A stretch of DNA of 64,000 bases from the NCBI RefSeq assembly GCF_003939025.1, contig NZ_RQIH01000003.1:372001-436000 (forward strand). Direction: 5' to 3'. Below are positions 26,780-35,948 of this stretch, one piece after another. This DNA comes from Rhizobium sophoriradicis (GTDB lineage: Bacteria; Pseudomonadota; Alphaproteobacteria; Rhizobiales; Rhizobiaceae). The notes under the pieces were generated by a model. It made no database searches, had not been told where the DNA came from, and was given only the letters and a program-made list of their open reading frames with translations. Each line of letters begins with the position of its first letter. The stretch's first letter is position 1. Both the position numbers and the translations under genes were made by a program.

Positions 26780-27253
26780 TCAGCCGCGCCGGGCGGCCTC
26801 GATCGCGGCAACGTCGATCTTCCGCATGGTCATCATCGCATCAAAGGCGCGCTTTGCCTCGTCGCCACCTGCGGCCAGCGCCTCGGTCAACACCCGCGGC
26901 GTAATCTGCCAGGACACGCCCCATTTATCTTTACACCAGCCGCATTCGCTTTCCTGGCCGCCATTGCCGACAATGGCGTTCCAATAGCGGTCGGTCTCCT
27001 GCTGATCCTCGGTTGCGATCTGAAATGAGAAAGCTTCGCTGTGTTTGAACGTAGGACCGCCGTTCAGACCAATGCAAGGAATACCCGCAACAGTGAATTC
27101 GACAACCAACACGTCTCCCTGCTTGCCCTCGGGATAATCTCCCGGCGCACGAATGACGGCACCGACGGCGCTGTCCGGAAAAGTCGCGGCATAAAAGCGG
27201 GCGGCAGCCTCAGCCTCTTTGTCGTACCATACGCAAATCGTATTCTTCGCCAT
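26780..27253 (-). CDS. VOC/PhnB-like protein (3-demethylubiquinone methyltransferase-like fold)
   Basis: 157 residues from the ATG at 27253, preceded by AAGGGG. Glyoxalase/bleomycin-resistance fold: TICVWYDKEAEAAARFYA, FTVAGIPCIGLNGGP, ETDRYWNAIVGNGGQES, CGWCKDKWGVSWQITPR. The database name for this group is misleading; no methyltransferase motif is present. The exact role is unknown. Convergent with the GFA gene. Confidence 0.9.
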   Translation of the reverse strand: MAKNTICVWYDKEAEAAARFYAATFPDSAVGAVIRAPGDYPEGKQGDVLVVEFTVAGIPCIGLNGGPTFKHSEAFSFQIATEDQQETDRYWNAIVGNGGQESECGWCKDKWGVSWQITPRVLTEALAAGGDEAKRAFDAMMTMRKIDVAAIEAARRG

Positions 27254-27550
27254 CACGGGCCCCTTTCGCTGTTCGTTTCCTGCTCCCTCTGAAGTAAGAG
27301 CCGAACCGTCTATCTCCAGCCTATGCAGAATATTTCCTGCAGATGAGGATCGAGCCGCCGCATCGGCGGCGCTGGCCTTGGCAACGCATCGAGCCGCGGC
27401 CTCAATCAACGCGGCAGAAGTCCGAGCCGGCATAGAAATCGAGCCCGGCGCCGCCAGTTGAATCCAATTCTACGCGGCGTGGTTTTTGTGTCTTCAACAC
27501 AAAACTCGTGTCAGACTGCCATGCCTGCGCGACCATCGGGAGCCGAAGCC

Positions 27551-27766
27551 ATGCATAAGTTCACCGTATCAATTACCCGCGAGATCGAGGCCGATACCGC
27601 CGAGGAGGCCGCTCTGCTTCTGTATCAGGAATTATCAAAGGGGCCGATTCCTGACACCTACTCGGTCACCGACGAGACGCAGGTGACGACCGAGGTCACG
27701 CTGGACCGGAATAAAGCTGACGAGTTTGCCAGCATCGATCATACCGCCGACCCCGGCAATTGGTAG
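27551..27766 (+). CDS. Small hypothetical protein
   Basis: 71 residues from ATG 27551 with a GGAG nearby. [20 protein letters not shown] suggests a compact alpha/beta fold (possibly ferredoxin-like), with an acidic [18 protein letters not shown] tail. No known motif; short and conserved-looking. Confidence 0.6.
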   Translation: MHKFTVSITREIEADTAEEAALLLYQELSKGPIPDTYSVTDETQVTTEVTLDRNKADEFASIDHTADPGNW

Positions 27767-27936
27767 ATGCCAGGCAGCCCCGAGAAGGCGCCGGGCCCGG
27801 CGCCGGCATCATTCTGATCGCTGTCTTCGCGGAAATACCGATCCTACTCGTTGTCTACACCATGGCTCTGTTTTATTTGCGTCCAGCTCGACAAAACCCC
27901 TCCGCCAGCGCTCACCCTCCTGAGTTAGGAAAGAAC

Positions 27937-28707
27937 GTGACCACACCAATCAAAGTAGCCGTCGCCGGCCCGAACGGCCGCATGGGCCGAGCCATCTTGT
28001 CGCTGCTGGCAGCCGATCCGGATTTTGCCTTCGTCGGCGGCATCGGCCGTGAGGCCGCCGCGGGCGCCGGGTTGATCGATCGTTCGGCTGCGATCGCGGC
28101 CGCCGACGTGATCCTGGATTTCACGACGGGAGCTGCTGCCGCCGAACTTGCCGGTCTATGCGCCGCGGCGGGCGGACCGGCTCTGGTGATCGGCGCCACC
28201 GGTTTCGAGCCGGACGAAGTCGAGCGGATCGCCGAGGCCGCGCGCACCATTCCGATCCTGCGCTCCGGCAATTTCTCGATCGGTGTCAACATGCTGGTCG
28301 GCCTCGTTATTCAGGCCGCGCGCGCCCTTCCTGCCCATGGTTGGGATATCGAAATCCTGGAAGCGCATCACAACAAGAAGATCGACGCGCCATCCGGCAC
28401 GGCGCTGATGCTCGGCGAAGCGGCTGCCGAAGGACGCGGCGTTTCGCTCGCATCCGTCGAGCGGCACGGCCGCGACGGCATCACCGGTGAGCGGCCGCCC
28501 GGCGAGATCGGCTTTGCCGTGCTGCGCGCCGGCGGGCTCGTCGGAGAACACAAGGTGCTGTTTGCCGCCGCCGAGGAAGTTCTCACGCTTTCGCATTCGG
28601 CTCTCGATCGCGGCATGTTCGCCCGCGGTGCGCTTGCCGCTGCCCGCTGGATCGCAGGGCGCGCGCCCGGCGAATACAATATGCGGGACGTCCTGGGCTT
28701 GACGTGA
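27937..28707 (+). CDS. dapB: 4-hydroxy-tetrahydrodipicolinate reductase (DapB), probably a paralogue
   Basis: 256 residues. DapB reduces 4-hydroxy-tetrahydrodipicolinate with NAD(P)H in the diaminopimelate/lysine pathway. Motifs: [34 protein letters not shown], the catalytic [15 protein letters not shown] and [15 protein letters not shown] at 27937 with AGGA upstream is the start; the frame is open to 27760 but the extension is not DapB-like. The cofactor loop and several positions differ from typical rhizobial DapB, so this may be a second copy. Confidence 0.85.
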   Translation: MTTPIKVAVAGPNGRMGRAILSLLAADPDFAFVGGIGREAAAGAGLIDRSAAIAAADVILDFTTGAAAAELAGLCAAAGGPALVIGATGFEPDEVERIAEAARTIPILRSGNFSIGVNMLVGLVIQAARALPAHGWDIEILEAHHNKKIDAPSGTALMLGEAAAEGRGVSLASVERHGRDGITGERPPGEIGFAVLRAGGLVGEHKVLFAAAEEVLTLSHSALDRGMFARGALAAARWIAGRAPGEYNMRDVLGLT

Positions 28708-28740
28708 GAAGGGCGGATAGACACTGCCCGCACGATCAGC

Positions 28741-28774
28741 CTTCATCCTGAGGTGCCCCGAAGGACGAGGGCTG
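28741..28774. repeat. GC-rich palindromic repeat, copy 2 (shortened)
   Basis: CTTCATCCTGAGGTGCCCCG and then AAGGACGAGGG; it lacks the inner palindrome of other copies. It forms the last codons and the stop of the ornithine-cyclodeaminase-like gene on the minus strand. Confidence 0.7.
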
Positions 28775-29690
28775 GTGATCGGAGTATCGCCGACGCGACA
28801 ACGACTTCCGTTCCAGCCAGACCCACCGAGCAGAACAGCGTTATCTCCTCGGACGATCGCCGTCCGGCCGCTTTCCCGGCAATGATGTCGGCAAGATCGG
28901 CCATGCGATCATCGTTGCCGGAGCCGGTGAGGAAAAACGGCGAAGCATAGGCGCGCGCCTGTTCAAGGGAGTCCGTCGCGATTACGGCTGCGGCATCGGC
29001 GACATCCAACCCGAGTTCGTATCCTTGAAGCGTTTTCGGGCCGACGGTGGTGACATGCACGCCGGGCTTCAAATCCCCGGCATGGACGACAGGCGTTTGG
29101 CTCGTGGTTGCGCAGATGACGATGTCGGCGTCATCAACGGCTTTCGAGACGCTGTCGACCGGTTCCACATCAAGCCCCAGGGCCTGCTGCATCTCGCTTG
29201 CGAAGGCTGCGCGATTTGTCTCGTCGCGGCTATAGACGCGGGCGCGGTCGAGATTGCGAACGGCGGCCGCCGCGGCAAGCTGGGTTCGCGCCTGCGCCCC
29301 ACTGCCGATGATCCCGATATTCCGGGCATCAGGCGCGCCGAGATGGCGGATGGCGAGCCCTCCGATGGCGCCGGTCCTGAGACTGCCGAGGCGCTCGCCG
29401 AGAATGACGCCCTCGAGCTTGGCGTCGTCGGCCGACCACACGGCGACGATTTGCGTATGCTCCGCCCCATTGAATGTGTCGTAGACGCGAAAACCGGCGA
29501 TCGGTTTCTCGCCCATGAGGCCGCCGACCGTGAAAACGAGATCGCCTCGATCGGGGAACGAGACATGATGCCGAGGCGGAGAGATCAAGCGATTGCAGGC
29601 TTTCGCGAGAAACGCGGCCTCGAGCGCGTCGATGGCGATGGACATCAAAGCGCCGCCGACCAGATCCTCGTCTTTCAGAATTTTCGTCAT
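28743..29690 (-). CDS. Ornithine cyclodeaminase / mu-crystallin family enzyme
   Basis: 315 residues, NAD-binding Rossmann fold (NIGIIGSGAQARTQLAAAAA) with family segments PRHHVSF, FTVGGLMGEKPIAGFRVYD and VGPKTLQGYELGLDVADAA. Members convert ornithine to proline, or are imine reductases, alanine dehydrogenases or opine-type enzymes; the substrate is undecided. GGGAGG precedes the ATG at 29690. The C-terminal SPALVLRGTSG and the stop are encoded by a palindromic repeat, an odd ending. The GNAT gene lies 95 bases upstream on the same strand and may be cotranscribed. Confidence 0.87.
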   Translation of the reverse strand: MTKILKDEDLVGGALMSIAIDALEAAFLAKACNRLISPPRHHVSFPDRGDLVFTVGGLMGEKPIAGFRVYDTFNGAEHTQIVAVWSADDAKLEGVILGERLGSLRTGAIGGLAIRHLGAPDARNIGIIGSGAQARTQLAAAAAVRNLDRARVYSRDETNRAAFASEMQQALGLDVEPVDSVSKAVDDADIVICATTSQTPVVHAGDLKPGVHVTTVGPKTLQGYELGLDVADAAAVIATDSLEQARAYASPFFLTGSGNDDRMADLADIIAGKAAGRRSSEEITLFCSVGLAGTEVVVASAILRSPALVLRGTSG

Positions 29691-29785
29691 GGCACACCTC
29701 CCGCTCATGCCGCATCCTGCGACCCCAACCGCGGTTGAGGTCAAGAGGCGAGATAAACCGTTACGCGAAGAAACCTGTGTGAAGC

Positions 29786-30292
29786 CTAATCGACGATACG
29801 GCGCGCCATCATCACGTCATCGATCTCCCTGCCCTCCTCCAGCACCCCACCGGGAATCCTGCCGACCTCCGAGAAGCCCTGGCGCTGGTAGAAGCGAATT
29901 GCCGCGGGGTTCTCCGCGCTGACGAAAAGTTCGAGCTGCCGAATCCCAGTCGCGCGCGCATGATCGGCAACCACGTCCAGCAATCTGCCTGCAAGACCGG
30001 TCCCGCGCAGGCTCTTGCTGATGTAGACCATGATGATCGTCGCACGATGAGACATTTTGCTCGAGCGCTGCCGAAGCAGGCCGGTTATGCCGACAGGTTC
30101 GCCGTCCTGGAACGCCACGAACACCGGCTCATTCAAGCGACTGCGCCACTCTTCCTGCGAAAGAGCCTCCCAATCTTCGAGGCGGCTGGCAAAGGAGGAC
30201 GGTTCCACACGAAGCGCTTCCAGGCGGATGCGCCGGAAAGTCTCCACCTCGTCTGCCTCAATAAGCCTGATCGTCACACAGCTCACATCCAT
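29786..30292 (-). CDS. GNAT-family N-acetyltransferase
   Basis: 168 residues with GNAT motif A (VYISKSLRGTGLAGRLL) and motif B (QLELFVSAENPAAIRFYQRQ, GF). Such enzymes transfer acetyl from acetyl-CoA to an amine of an antibiotic, amino acid, polyamine or protein. The ATG at 30292 follows GGAGG at ideal spacing. Same strand as the ornithine-cyclodeaminase-like gene. Confidence 0.92.
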   Translation of the reverse strand: MDVSCVTIRLIEADEVETFRRIRLEALRVEPSSFASRLEDWEALSQEEWRSRLNEPVFVAFQDGEPVGITGLLRQRSSKMSHRATIIMVYISKSLRGTGLAGRLLDVVADHARATGIRQLELFVSAENPAAIRFYQRQGFSEVGRIPGGVLEEGREIDDVMMARRIVD

Positions 30293-30525
30293 CGCAACCT
30301 CCTGCAATCAACCCGATACTGTCAATACTGACAGTTGGGGCCAATGCAATCGAGGCCGGTACGATAATCGTGATGCGGCAATGCAGCCGTATTGACGCCC
30401 AACCTCAGGTCGCCGGCACCGAAGCATGGAGCAACCTGAAATTGCCGACCGTTTTCTTTAGGCTGTACACTTTGATAGTCGCAGCAACCGGAGACAAGCA
30501 TGAGCAGCGTTACCAGACTTCGGCT

Positions 30526-30831
30526 TCACTGCATCGGCGTTCCCACCCGACCGCCCTTTCGTGCAACCGATGAATTGAATGGATCCTCCGCCGGCGAATT
30601 CGTTGGCCGGAGGTCCCATTGATCGGACCGCTGAACGGGCGGTTGATGAGGGGCAGGCGCAGGAGTTGATCCTACGACCAGGTCATCCGGCCGGATCGGC
30701 GCACTGCCGACCGTCCCGGTCGCAGTGTCGTCGATCATTCGCTCGGCGACAAAATGGTTCGACCCGTCCGTGTCGAACGGCGCGATTTGATGGATGACGA
30801 CGAGAAGGACTAACCCAACCGTCGAGCACAC
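30526..30831 (-). CDS. Single-span membrane/exported protein, start uncertain
   Basis: 101 residues from a GTG at 30831: a hydrophobic segment (VGLVLLVVIHQIAPF) then an extracytoplasmic-looking Asp/Pro-rich part (APAPHQPPVQRSDQWDLR). The hydrophobic frame continues upstream of the GTG (ALRYFVLYALV) to about 30860 without a standard start. An ATG beside a GAGGGA site there is one frame off and hits a stop at once. So the real start is unusual, or one base is missing. No known family. Confidence 0.45.
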   Translation of the reverse strand: MCSTVGLVLLVVIHQIAPFDTDGSNHFVAERMIDDTATGTVGSAPIRPDDLVVGSTPAPAPHQPPVQRSDQWDLRPTNSPAEDPFNSSVARKGGRVGTPMQ

Positions 30832-31092
30832 GAGCGCGTAGAGAACAAAATATCTCAGTGCATATCCCTCGCTGATTGGCAGAACGACATTGACAGAACT
30901 GCGAATGATATTTCCATATCTTTGAGCGATACTTACAGAAAAGGCAATGGATTTTAAAGTTACCCGGAATGATTAAAAGACACAGCAGGAAATCGCTAAC
31001 AATATTTAAAATCACCTCACGTAATGATCGATTTTATCCTACGTGTCGCGGCTAACGCGAGGGATCCTCATATAACGGCTAATTCCACACGC

Positions 31093-31911
31093 TCACATCC
31101 TCCGGTACCGCGCCCGAAATTGGCTTGGGCTGCAACTTTCACGCTCGTGAAAGAGGCGCGAGAAATAAAACGGATCGTCGATGCCGATCCCGGCGGCGAT
31201 GGTTTCAATCTTTTCATCGCTGGTGGCCAGCAATTGCTTGGCATGGTCCATGCGGATCCGAAGCTGAAATGCCTTAGGCGGCAAACCCGTCTCAGCCACG
31301 AATTTGCGCCGCAGCGTGGCCGGCGACATCCCGTGCTCCACGGCGAAGGCGGCAAGGTCGAGCGGCTGTAGCGCCCTCCCCCGCAACGTCTCGATGATGT
31401 CGCCGGCATCAACCTGGCGTCCGCTCACCGCAGCGCTCGTCTCCTTTGCGGCCAAGATCACGATGTTATGCAGCGCCGATGCCGCTGAGGCCTGACCGAG
31501 AGGGGTGTCGTTGATGAGATCGGCCTGCAGAGATGCGAAGAGCCGCGCCACCTCCTCGACATGGCGCAGCGCCACCACGGGCTGCCGCTCGGCGATCAGG
31601 TGCAGGCGCACGAAATCACGCGTGAACGAGCCGTCGAACAGCGCCCATCGCTCATCCCAGCCGGCCTCATCCGGCCCATAGGAATGGAGGCGATTGGGAA
31701 AGAGCCAGAAGAGCGCCGGTGCCCCGATATGCCGGCGCCCGCCAGCGGCGGTTTCCAGAAAACCCTGCCCGCGCTCCACCAGCACCACTGCAAAACTCGG
31801 CAGCTTCCTCCTCATTACGGCATGGCGTGCATGCTGTCTGCCGCTCCCGGTGACGGCAAGCCCGCCGGCCGCGTCCAGCGGCGACCGATAAATCGCCTCA
31901 GCCGCTCTCAT
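31093..31911 (-). CDS. AraC-family transcriptional regulator
   Basis: 272 residues: N-terminal cupin-like effector domain and C-terminal double HTH (AFAVEHGMSPATLRRKFVAE; TIAAGIGIDDPFYFSRLFHE). Divergent from the phytanoyl-CoA dioxygenase gene 97 bp away, its most likely target. The ligand is unknown; sugar-responsive members share this layout. Confidence 0.92.
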   Translation of the reverse strand: MRAAEAIYRSPLDAAGGLAVTGSGRQHARHAVMRRKLPSFAVVLVERGQGFLETAAGGRRHIGAPALFWLFPNRLHSYGPDEAGWDERWALFDGSFTRDFVRLHLIAERQPVVALRHVEEVARLFASLQADLINDTPLGQASAASALHNIVILAAKETSAAVSGRQVDAGDIIETLRGRALQPLDLAAFAVEHGMSPATLRRKFVAETGLPPKAFQLRIRMDHAKQLLATSDEKIETIAAGIGIDDPFYFSRLFHERESCSPSQFRARYRRM

Positions 31912-32008
31912 ATTGAGCGAAAAGTCCAGCTATGACTTTCCTCCATGTCCTCAGGTCCTTTTTATCGCCTATTTGGAGACACAATAATCCAAGCGATGGG
32001 TGGGCGAA

Positions 32009-32929
32009 ATGTCAATTTCTGCAAATGCCGAGGCGCGAAAAACCGATCTTTCCCTTGCCGCCCATGGCCGGACGATCCCGGCGGAAAGGCTTGGCCCGCT
32101 TCAGCCGACCGACCCGGCTGTCGGTATCGAGGCCATCCGCCGCCGCTATGAGGAGGACGGCTACGTCTGGCTGAAGGGCCTCCTGCCGCGCCCCGAAGTG
32201 ATCGATTTTCGCCGCTGGGTCTTCTCCCGCCTTGCCGAAACCGGGCTGCTGGCACCAGGCCATGATCTTGCTCTCGGCATCGCCGCCGCCGAAGGCGTCG
32301 ACTGGAGCCTGGCCGACCGGCGGCTGATGTCGATCGTCCGCTCGGCCGCCTATGAAGGTTTCTGCGCCCAGCCGCCGCTCGTGCGCTTCATGGACGCCTT
32401 TCTCCAAGGCATTTCCTACCTCCATAAGCGCAAGCTGATGCGCTATACCAAGCCGGGCACGGCGACGGCCACTCCGGCCCATTACGATCTCGTCTACCTC
32501 CGCGGCGGCACCAACCGGCTGGTGACTGCCTGGATTCCGATCGGCGACATCCCGGTCGAAATGGGTGGCCTCGTCTATCTCGAAGGCTCGCACGCCATCG
32601 GGCGGGGCATGGAGGCCGAATTCCGACGCCGCAGCGGCGATCTCTCGCCGGAGGAGCGGATCAGCGCCTATAACAGCCATATGGCCGAAGGCGGCTGGGT
32701 CTCGAAGGATCTGCCCGACATGGCCGAACGCTTCGACACCCGCTGGCTGGCCGCCGATTACGAAGCCGGTGACGTGGTCCTGCATTCGCCCTACATGATC
32801 CACGCCGCCACCACCAACCAGGATCCCGCCGGACGCCTGCGCCTCTCCACCGACATCCGCTTCCAGAACGTCGATGACGAAATCGACGCCCGCTGGAACA
32901 ATCACTGGAGCCTCGGGGATATGCTGTAG
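32009..32929 (+). CDS. Phytanoyl-CoA dioxygenase (PhyH) family enzyme
   Basis: 306 residues of the Fe(II)/2-oxoglutarate-dependent PhyH fold. The iron triad is His158-x-Asp160 (PAHYDLVY) and His265 (YMIHAATTN); Arg in DPAGRLRLSTD probably binds 2-oxoglutarate. FEEDG-like RRRYEEDGYVWLKGLLP opens the domain. ATG at 32009 is taken as start; GTG at 32000 is an alternative. The substrate is unlikely to be phytanoyl-CoA in this bacterium. Next to an AraC regulator and upstream of a PLP decarboxylase. Confidence 0.88.
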   Translation: MSISANAEARKTDLSLAAHGRTIPAERLGPLQPTDPAVGIEAIRRRYEEDGYVWLKGLLPRPEVIDFRRWVFSRLAETGLLAPGHDLALGIAAAEGVDWSLADRRLMSIVRSAAYEGFCAQPPLVRFMDAFLQGISYLHKRKLMRYTKPGTATATPAHYDLVYLRGGTNRLVTAWIPIGDIPVEMGGLVYLEGSHAIGRGMEAEFRRRSGDLSPEERISAYNSHMAEGGWVSKDLPDMAERFDTRWLAADYEAGDVVLHSPYMIHAATTNQDPAGRLRLSTDIRFQNVDDEIDARWNNHWSLGDML

Positions 32930-33161
32930 CGACGACGGCCGCACAGGAACGAACGGACCTGCACCCATCCAATCGCCCTCAGGATCTCGGCGCTGCCCAT
33001 TTCCTGATTGCCGACCGAATGCCTCGCAAATAGGTCGTGGTGCCCGCCTGTTCAGAGGAGCGCCAAGACAGCGTCGGCAAGATCGGCTAGACTGCCTGCG
33101 TCAACAGCTTGCTTTGAGGAGGTTCTGTCAGGGGCCGGCAGCCGTTGGCGCGGGGGATCCG

Positions 33162-34565
33162 ATGTCGGCAATCGCAACTCTGTTTCAGGAGGCCGCCCGG
33201 CTTGCGGCCGGGTTTCGGGAAAAAGCCTTTGCCCGCCATGTGCCAAGCAGCGATTACGCCGCCTGTCTTGCCGTCTTCGACGAGCCGCTTTCGGCGACGG
33301 GCGCCGATATGCTCGATGTCATCCGGCAGCTCTCCGACGGCGCCGAACCCGGACTGCATGCAACCACCGGTCCACGCTTTTTCGGCTGGGTCATCGGCGG
33401 CTCCCATCCGGTCGGTGTCGCAGCCGATTTCCTCACCAGCGCCTGGGGCCAGAATGCCGGAAACCATTTCGCCGCTCCGGCTGCGGCAGCCGTTGAAACC
33501 ATAGCGGCGCGGTGGCTTCTCGACCTCCTGAAACTGCCGGCTGAAAGCTCGGTCGGCTTCGTGACCGGCGCCACGGTGGCAAATTTCACCTGCCTTGCCG
33601 CCGCCCGCGGCGAGGTGTTGCGAAAAGTCGGCTGGGATGCGGATGCCGACGGCCTGTTCGGCGCACCTGAGATCACCGTGCTGATCGGCGACGACGCTCA
33701 CACAACCGTCTTCTCCGCGCTTCAGTTCCTCGGTCTCGGACATGACCGTGTACTGCGCCTGCCCACCGACACGATGGGCCGGATCGACCCGGCGGCACTT
33801 CCCGGCGCACTCGAGGCGGTCGACGGCCCCTTGATCGCCGTTCTTCAGGCCGGTCAGATCAATACCGGCGCTTTCGACGATTTTGTCAGGCTCATTCCGC
33901 CTCTGAAGGCGAAAGGCGCCTGGGTGCATGTCGACGGCGCCTTCGGATTGTGGGCGCAGGCATCGGCGAAGGTGAGCCATCTCAGCCGCGGCATCCAAGC
34001 GGCCGACAGCTGGGCGACCGACGGCCACAAATGGCTGCAGACGCCTTATGATTGCGGTTATGCGATCGTGCGCGACGAACTCGCCCATCGCCGCGCCATG
34101 ACGATCGCCGCAAGCTATCTGCCGCTCGCCGGCGAAGGCGAGCGTGATCCCTCCCATTACGTGCCGGAGCTTTCGCGGCGCGCCCGCGGTTTTGCCACCT
34201 GGGCGATGCTGAAACATTTCGGCCGCAACGGCATCGAGGCCCTCGTCGACCAATGCTGCGCCTCGGCCCGTCTGATGGCCGACCGGCTCGCGCGCGAACC
34301 CGGCATCGCCATTCTGAACGAGGTGGCGCTGAATCAGCTCGTCATCCGTTTCGGAGCCGATCGCCCGGACGACGAAAGCAACGCGCTGACGCGAAAGACG
34401 ATCGAAAAGATCCAGGCGGACGGGATGCTCTTCGCCGGTGGCGCCAAATGGCGCGGCCGCGACGTCCTGCGCCTCTCCGTCACCAACTTCCAGACGACAT
34501 CGGATCAGGCCGAACTGGCGGCGGAGAGCATCATCGCTGCGTTCAGGAGCGTCAGCCGAGGGTGA
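33162..34565 (+). CDS. PLP-dependent group II decarboxylase-like enzyme
   Basis: 467 residues, aromatic-amino-acid/glutamate decarboxylase fold (type I aminotransferase superfamily). Lys290 in TDGHKWLQTPYDCGY binds PLP; WVHVDGAFGLWA contains the cofactor-contacting Asp; HATTGPRFFGWVIGGSHP and FVTGATVANFTCLAAA are family segments. Some relatives are aldolases or oxidative deaminases rather than decarboxylases. 232 bases after the PhyH gene and 102 before the methyltransferase, all on one strand, so a loose operon is possible. Confidence 0.88.
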   Translation: MSAIATLFQEAARLAAGFREKAFARHVPSSDYAACLAVFDEPLSATGADMLDVIRQLSDGAEPGLHATTGPRFFGWVIGGSHPVGVAADFLTSAWGQNAGNHFAAPAAAAVETIAARWLLDLLKLPAESSVGFVTGATVANFTCLAAARGEVLRKVGWDADADGLFGAPEITVLIGDDAHTTVFSALQFLGLGHDRVLRLPTDTMGRIDPAALPGALEAVDGPLIAVLQAGQINTGAFDDFVRLIPPLKAKGAWVHVDGAFGLWAQASAKVSHLSRGIQAADSWATDGHKWLQTPYDCGYAIVRDELAHRRAMTIAASYLPLAGEGERDPSHYVPELSRRARGFATWAMLKHFGRNGIEALVDQCCASARLMADRLAREPGIAILNEVALNQLVIRFGADRPDDESNALTRKTIEKIQADGMLFAGGAKWRGRDVLRLSVTNFQTTSDQAELAAESIIAAFRSVSRG

Positions 34566-34667
34566 TGCCACGGCGGCGTAGCCGCTATCCTGTTCCGTTC
34601 GCCTTCCCATTGCCCATAGACTGCAACTATAGCTTGCCGCCCGTTCGAACCGGGCAAGGAGAGAGCC

Positions 34668-35453
34668 ATGAACGCCAATGACGTTGCCGCCCATTGGGAG
34701 AGCAATGCCGAGACCTGGACGATCTATTCCAGGGCAGGTTACGACAAATATCGCGACGCGCTGAACACACCGGCTTTTCTGAACATGCTGCCGCCTGTCG
34801 CGGGCCTGGCAGGACTCGATCTCGGCTGCGGCGAAGGTTCCAATACCCGCGCCGTCGCTCGTCTCGGCGCCCGCATGACGGGCCTCGATATTGCCCCAAC
34901 CTTCATTCGCTATGCCCGCGAGAGCGAGACCCAGGCGCCGCTGGGCATAGACTACGTGCTCGGCGACGGCCAGAGCATCGACTTTCCAGAGGCGAGCTTC
35001 GACTTCGTTACCGCCTTCATGTCGATGATGGACATGGCCGACCAGCGTGGCGTGCTGAAGGGCGTGCACCGTATCCTCAAATCCAGCGGCTTTCTGCAGT
35101 TTTCTATTTTGCATCCATGTTTCGTGCCGCCCAAGCGCCGCAATGTCCGCAACGAGGCAGGCGAGCCGATCGCAGTCGAAATCGCCGAGTATTTCGACGA
35201 GAGCGACGGCCGGATCGAGCGCTGGATCTTTTCATCCATACCTCAAGCCGAACGGGCGGCGCTGACACCATTCTCCATACCGCGCTTTCACCGCACGCTT
35301 ACGACTTGGGTGTCGATGATCGTCGAAGCCGGGCTTGTCATAGAAGCCTTCGGCGAACCCATGGCTTCAGCTGAAGTGGCGCTGGCCGAACCCCTCGTTG
35401 CCGACACACGCATTGCGCCGATCTTCCTTCATGTCAGAGCGCGCAAGCCATGA
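34668..35453 (+). CDS. Class I SAM-dependent methyltransferase
   Basis: 261 residues with motif I (LAGLDLGCGEGSNTR), motif II (MTGLDIAPTFIRYARE) and post-motif (SFDFVTAFMSMMDMAD). Methyltransf_11/25 type. AAGGAGAGAGCC precedes the ATG. Substrate unknown; the region after residue 150 is long and probably forms the acceptor lid. Confidence 0.92.
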   Translation: MNANDVAAHWESNAETWTIYSRAGYDKYRDALNTPAFLNMLPPVAGLAGLDLGCGEGSNTRAVARLGARMTGLDIAPTFIRYARESETQAPLGIDYVLGDGQSIDFPEASFDFVTAFMSMMDMADQRGVLKGVHRILKSSGFLQFSILHPCFVPPKRRNVRNEAGEPIAVEIAEYFDESDGRIERWIFSSIPQAERAALTPFSIPRFHRTLTTWVSMIVEAGLVIEAFGEPMASAEVALAEPLVADTRIAPIFLHVRARKP

Positions 35454-35525
35454 GCCCGCCGCTATCGAGGTTGGGATCGAACGTCAAGGAACTCAGAATT
35501 GCGCTTCGTGACTGGCGGCCCACTG

Positions 35526-35948
35526 TCATCGTCGAACGGCGATGACGGAGCTCGCGCGGTAACGCGACAGCTGTACCCGGTTGGATTGATTGCCGCCGAA
35601 CAGATAGACGTATTGACGCCGCTGGTCGAAATGGTCGAACAGGCTGACGTGGAAACGCCTGCCGCTTCGGATCACCACCACGTCGCCACGCCTGGCCGAG
35701 CGGGCGAAAACGGGCTTGCCGAAGTTTTTCCAGGAGACCGCCATATTTGGATTTGCCGGCGGCTGCCGCGAGGATCGTTTGGCGATGAAGGCGAGGAAGG
35801 CGCCGCACCACGACGTTCTGCGGGGATTGATGTCGAGGAAAGAGATCGAGCGTTCGTGCATGCGGTCGTATCTGGAAGCCGTACGCAACATATCGGCCTT
35901 ACAGGGGATGGCGAAAAGCGTGAGGGCCATGACGAGAATAATTTTCAT
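35526..35948 (-). CDS. Exported CHAP/NlpC-like cysteine peptidase-fold protein (TIGR02594 type)
   Basis: 140 residues with signal peptide (IILVMALTLFAIPCKA). Candidate catalytic Cys in TSWCGAFLAFI, His in GRRFHVSLF and Asn in GGNQSNRV match the TIGR02594/CHAP-like arrangement, suggesting a small peptidoglycan amidase or endopeptidase. GGTGAG upstream of ATG 35948. Monocistronic. Confidence 0.82.
   Translation of the reverse strand: MKIILVMALTLFAIPCKADMLRTASRYDRMHERSISFLDINPRRTSWCGAFLAFIAKRSSRQPPANPNMAVSWKNFGKPVFARSARRGDVVVIRSGRRFHVSLFDHFDQRRQYVYLFGGNQSNRVQLSRYRASSVIAVRR

Noticed and set aside
30500..30622. 40-codon plus-strand ORF with a GGAGA site
   Set aside because: It overlaps the minus-strand membrane protein, which has more protein-like features; no motif.
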